In this document: positions 32,382 to 34,989 of the stretch, piece by piece | How positions within the stretch are numbered: position 1 is the first letter of the stretch | Layout of the letters: the number at the start of each line of letters is the position of its first letter | DNA from: Treponema sp. | GTDB lineage: Bacteria; Spirochaetota; Spirochaetia; Treponematales; Treponemataceae | Direction: 5' to 3' | DNA length: 34,989 nucleotides | NCBI GenBank assembly: GCA_016288205.1 | Contig: JAEEYO010000071.1 | Location: 1-34,989 of the forward strand | Program-made: the position numbers and the translations under genes | Notes under the pieces: generated by a model | What the model was told of the DNA's origin: nothing | Database searches by the model: none | The model's input: only the letters and a program-made list of their open reading frames with translations

Positions 32382-33822
32382 GGTACACTCCGTCAATGTC
32401 CACGTCGCTTGATGCCACGGCCCTGCATTTTACCACGGCACCGGGAACAATCGCTTTCACGGCATTCTCATCGTCGCGGTCATAGCGGATAACAAAGGAG
32501 CCGTCCACCTCGGGAGCCTCGAACCATGCACGACCGATGGCAAGACCGTCATCCCCTCCGCTGAGGTTCTCCACAATCTCCTCCACGAGCACGTCGTAAA
32601 TTTTTCCGCAGCGTGATTTGAGTCTTTCCCTCGTAATCTCCGCCTGGATTTTCTCAAGCTCCGAAGCCCTGATTTTTGCGACCTTCGCGCTCACCCTGCC
32701 CTTCATTTTTTCCGCAGGTGTTCCTTCCTCAAGCGAATAGGGAAAACAGCCGCTCCAGTCACTCTGAATTGACTTCAAAAAATCCCTCGTGCGGGAAGCA
32801 GACTCATCGCTTTCTCCGGGGAAGCCTGTAAGAAATGTGGTTCGTATGCAGGAGTCGGGAAGCTCGCCGCGAATTTTTTCAACGAGCCTTTTGTAGATTT
32901 CAAACCCACCCTTGCGGTTCATCGCCTTTATGATTCCGTCCTCGCCTGACTGAAACGGTATGTCAAAATAATGCAGGAAGCGGGAATCCTTTTTCATCAC
33001 GTCAAGCACGTCTGGATTAAAATGGTCGGGATGCATGTAAAGAAGACGCACCCAGAAGTCCCCATTGATGCGCGAGATTCTTTCCATTAATTGTGCGAGA
33101 AATGATTTGCCGTCAGAATTGAGCGAGGGATTTTCAAGCACAGGATTTTTCAGACTCTTGAAGATTTGCTCGAATCCGTTTTTTCCGCTGTCCGACACAT
33201 CATCTTCCTCGCCGCAGCCGTAAGCCGCAAGATCCTGCCCGATCAAATTGATTTCATGGATTTTATGCTCATGCACAAGGCTCTCAATCTCGGATGCGAT
33301 TTCCTCAATCTTCCTTGAGCGCAAGTCCCCGCGAATAATCGGAATGGCACAGAAGGTACAGCGGTTGTTGCATCCCTCGGTAATTTTCACATAAGCCGAG
33401 CCCTTGAATGATAGCAGGAGATTTCTGTTTCCGCAGCACACGCCTTTTTGCGGGGGACGCACCACGGGTCTCTCGTTTTTGAAAAGTGATGAGACCGTCT
33501 CATTGATTTTGCTTAGGTCACCGTTTCCAAAAAATCCGTCGGCCTCAGGAAGACTCTCACAAAGTTCCTCCGCATACCGTTCGGCAAGACAACCGGCAAG
33601 AAGTATTTTCGCGTTGGGATATGCGGCCCTTGTATCAATTACGGCGTTGATGCTTTCCTCTTTTGCGGATGCGATGAAACCACAGCTGTTTATGATTATC
33701 AGGTCGGCCTCATCAGGATTTTCGGTTCTCTCATATCCGGATTTTCCCAAATGAGTAATGAGAATCTCACCGTCCACCTGATTTTTCGCGCATCCGTGCT
33801 GGTCAAGGAAAAATTTTTTCAT
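32368..33822 (-). CDS. rimO: Ribosomal protein uS12 methylthiotransferase RimO
   Basis: 484 aa. The N-terminal MTTase domain has Cys11, 47 and 78 for the auxiliary Fe-S cluster; the radical SAM core is EGCNNRCTFCAIP (Cys151, 155, 158) followed by RGDLRSR, which is a RimO rather than MiaB feature. A C-terminal TRAM domain follows. It methylthiolates an Asp of ribosomal protein S12. A segment of about 30 residues (GCGEEDDVSDSGKNGFEQI...) around 200-240 is longer than usual. ATG 33822 is 6 bases after the rodZ-like stop; the same operon continues with the helicase. Confidence 0.95.
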   Translation of the reverse strand: MKKFFLDQHGCAKNQVDGEILITHLGKSGYERTENPDEADLIIINSCGFIASAKEESINAVIDTRAAYPNAKILLAGCLAERYAEELCESLPEADGFFGNGDLSKINETVSSLFKNERPVVRPPQKGVCCGNRNLLLSFKGSAYVKITEGCNNRCTFCAIPIIRGDLRSRKIEEIASEIESLVHEHKIHEINLIGQDLAAYGCGEEDDVSDSGKNGFEQIFKSLKNPVLENPSLNSDGKSFLAQLMERISRINGDFWVRLLYMHPDHFNPDVLDVMKKDSRFLHYFDIPFQSGEDGIIKAMNRKGGFEIYKRLVEKIRGELPDSCIRTTFLTGFPGESDESASRTRDFLKSIQSDWSGCFPYSLEEGTPAEKMKGRVSAKVAKIRASELEKIQAEITRERLKSRCGKIYDVLVEEIVENLSGGDDGLAIGRAWFEAPEVDGSFVIRYDRDDENAVKAIVPGAVVKCRAVASSDVDIDGVYLGSK

Positions 33823-33828
33823 CGCCTA

Positions 33829-34941
33829 TCAGTTCACATCCTCTACGACAAGGCGGTATCTTCCGTCACTGTTGCTGTAGACCCACTTGATGTCCTCAAC
33901 CTGAACGTGTCCGTCGGGTCCGATTCCCAGATCCTCGGTCTTACCACCGGCAGTCACCTGGAGGCGCACAGAATTGATGTTGCTGCACCAGATTCGGATT
34001 CCGTTCTGAGCGTTGAGAGAAAGTGATGAGCTGGATGCCGTATAATGGTTCTCAATCTTATCGTTGCTGTCCACACGATAGCGGAAAAGACACTCGCCGC
34101 GGAATGTTACGGTCAGAGTAAACGGATATGGCCTGTTGTCATCTATGATTACTGTCTGGTTTGCGTTTGCGGTTCCAACCACGGTCGTCTGCTCCGTCTC
34201 AGAATCAGCCTGTGCGTCGGCAGGATTTGGATCCGTATTAAGGCTGAGCAGCATTCTTACCTGCGCACCACGGTTCTCATCCACCATGTCCACGTCGCTC
34301 AAGTACAAAATCACGTCGCTAACGGAATCACCGTCCAAATCAAGGGGTCGCTCCTCACCAAGCTCCACACGCTGGTCTCCGTCGGAAGGAGTCTCAAGCG
34401 TAAGACAACCGAGTGTTCCCTTTACAGTAAGCACGATGTTTCCCTCGCCCTCGTTCGCAGGAATGAGAATCTGGTCGCCGACATACATGCGGTGGGTCTC
34501 CGTCTCACCCGAGAACTGATACTGGTGGGTCTTCTTTGTCTCCGCAAGCATCTTCTGTGTCTCAATGCGCTTCTGAGGCACTTTGAACACAAAGAAATAG
34601 AGATAGACTCCGACTCCGGCAAGCACAAGCAGGAGCAGGATGATTATGAGAGGCACAAGGAATTTGGGCTTCTTTTTCTGGAGCAGTTCCACAGGCACGG
34701 GAGACTCCTGAATTTTTTTCGCATGATACAGTTTCAGAACGTCATCGCCCTTGAGACCAAGGAATTCCGCGTAGTTCTTGAGGAATCCAATCATGTAGGG
34801 CTCACCGGGGAATGCTCCGTTCTCTTCGTTTTCAAGTCCTTCTATATAATGGCGCGTAATGGAAGTCTTTGCCTCCACGTCCTCGATTGAAAGTTCCTGT
34901 TCTTCGCGAACTTTTCTTAAGAGTTCTCCATAGCTTTCCAT
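33829..34941 (-). CDS. RodZ-like membrane protein (HTH + TM + C-terminal domain)
   Basis: 370 aa, ATG 34941 with AAGGGA. An N-terminal helix-turn-helix of the HTH_25 type (residues 1-75; EDVEAKTSITRHYIEGLENEE, PYMIGFLKNYAEFLGL) is followed by a Lys-rich stretch, one transmembrane helix (about 93-115) and an extracytoplasmic part with beta-strands (about 150-370). This is the RodZ layout, in which the HTH binds MreB and organises cell shape. The outer part contains an unusual Asp/Glu-rich section before the usual RodZ C-terminal fold. It leads the operon as far as visible. Confidence 0.85.
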   Translation of the reverse strand: MESYGELLRKVREEQELSIEDVEAKTSITRHYIEGLENEENGAFPGEPYMIGFLKNYAEFLGLKGDDVLKLYHAKKIQESPVPVELLQKKKPKFLVPLIIILLLLVLAGVGVYLYFFVFKVPQKRIETQKMLAETKKTHQYQFSGETETHRMYVGDQILIPANEGEGNIVLTVKGTLGCLTLETPSDGDQRVELGEERPLDLDGDSVSDVILYLSDVDMVDENRGAQVRMLLSLNTDPNPADAQADSETEQTTVVGTANANQTVIIDDNRPYPFTLTVTFRGECLFRYRVDSNDKIENHYTASSSSLSLNAQNGIRIWCSNINSVRLQVTAGGKTEDLGIGPDGHVQVEDIKWVYSNSDGRYRLVVEDVN

Positions 34942-34947
34942 TTTCCC

Positions 34948-34989
34948 TTACTCCTGGAACAAGAAATTGTTGTAAGCGTTAACGGATGC
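34948..34989 (-). CDS. C-terminal end of an upstream gene (partial)
   Basis: On the minus strand the last 13 codons (ASVNAYNNFLFQE) end at TAA 34950-34948, overlapping the ribosome binding site of the rodZ-like gene. That spacing is typical of a preceding operon member, but the fragment is too short to identify. Confidence 0.4.
   Translation of the reverse strand, partial: ASVNAYNNFLFQE

Noticed and set aside
34045..34890. 281-aa plus-strand ORF opposite the rodZ-like gene
   Set aside because: Antisense shadow of a good gene; no start signals.

Overview
The window looks like the chromosome of a host-associated spirochaete, most likely a gut, rumen or oral Treponema or close relative. The evidence is many lipoproteins with spirochaete-style lipoboxes (FTSC, LTSC, FTAC, FASC), LRR and SLH surface lipoproteins, a formylglycine-generating-enzyme-fold lipoprotein like the Treponema variable protein family, and integron-like cassettes of the kind known from Treponema denticola. 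The assignment rests on gene content only. No rRNA, tRNA, CRISPR array or complete insertion sequence was recognised.

Positions 1 to about 7.5 kb are AT-rich accessory DNA. The left part (1 to about 3.9 kb) reads as a decaying integron cassette array: a 3' gene fragment, two well-formed attC-like sites (425-487, 1876-1939), one collapsed site (2707-2737), and a shared 20-bp leader after each site. Its cargo is a lipoprotein, a membrane-anchored protein, a probably truncated exported protein, a Nudix hydrolase and a 98-aa unknown. No integrase is present. It is followed by a minus-strand VOC-protein pair, divergent promoters, a WapI-type immunity-like protein, an orphan PstS-like lipoprotein and an exported unknown.

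From 7.5 to 19.6 kb come htpG (minus strand) and a plus-strand surface-protein region. The most interesting gene is the lipoprotein at 9828-12300. It has a G10 homopolymer inside its signal-peptide codons that puts the assembled gene out of frame; nine or twelve Gs restore a perfect lipoprotein signal. Its C-terminus is an FGE/C-type-lectin domain that looks like the variable region of a diversity-generating retroelement target. It is followed by an ArfB-like ribosome rescue factor, a serine hydrolase, an acyl-ACP thioesterase, a small beta-barrel protein and a 1188-aa lipoprotein sharing the same post-lipobox motif.

From 19.6 to 35 kb the genes are mostly minus-strand housekeeping functions of higher GC: gpmA; a purB / Gfo-Idh-MocA oxidoreductase / zinc-ribbon operon whose purB appears leaderless; an LRR-SLH lipoprotein with a 14-bp tandem array directly upstream of its promoter; a pseudo-esterase / U32 peptidase pair; and a tightly packed rodZ-like / rimO / uvrD-pcrA / rlmM-like operon. 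metA is on the plus strand downstream of a 109-bp MITE-like element. Recurrent small repeats (TCAAG-loop hairpins, a 52-54 bp hairpin repeat, two MITE-like elements) lie between genes throughout.
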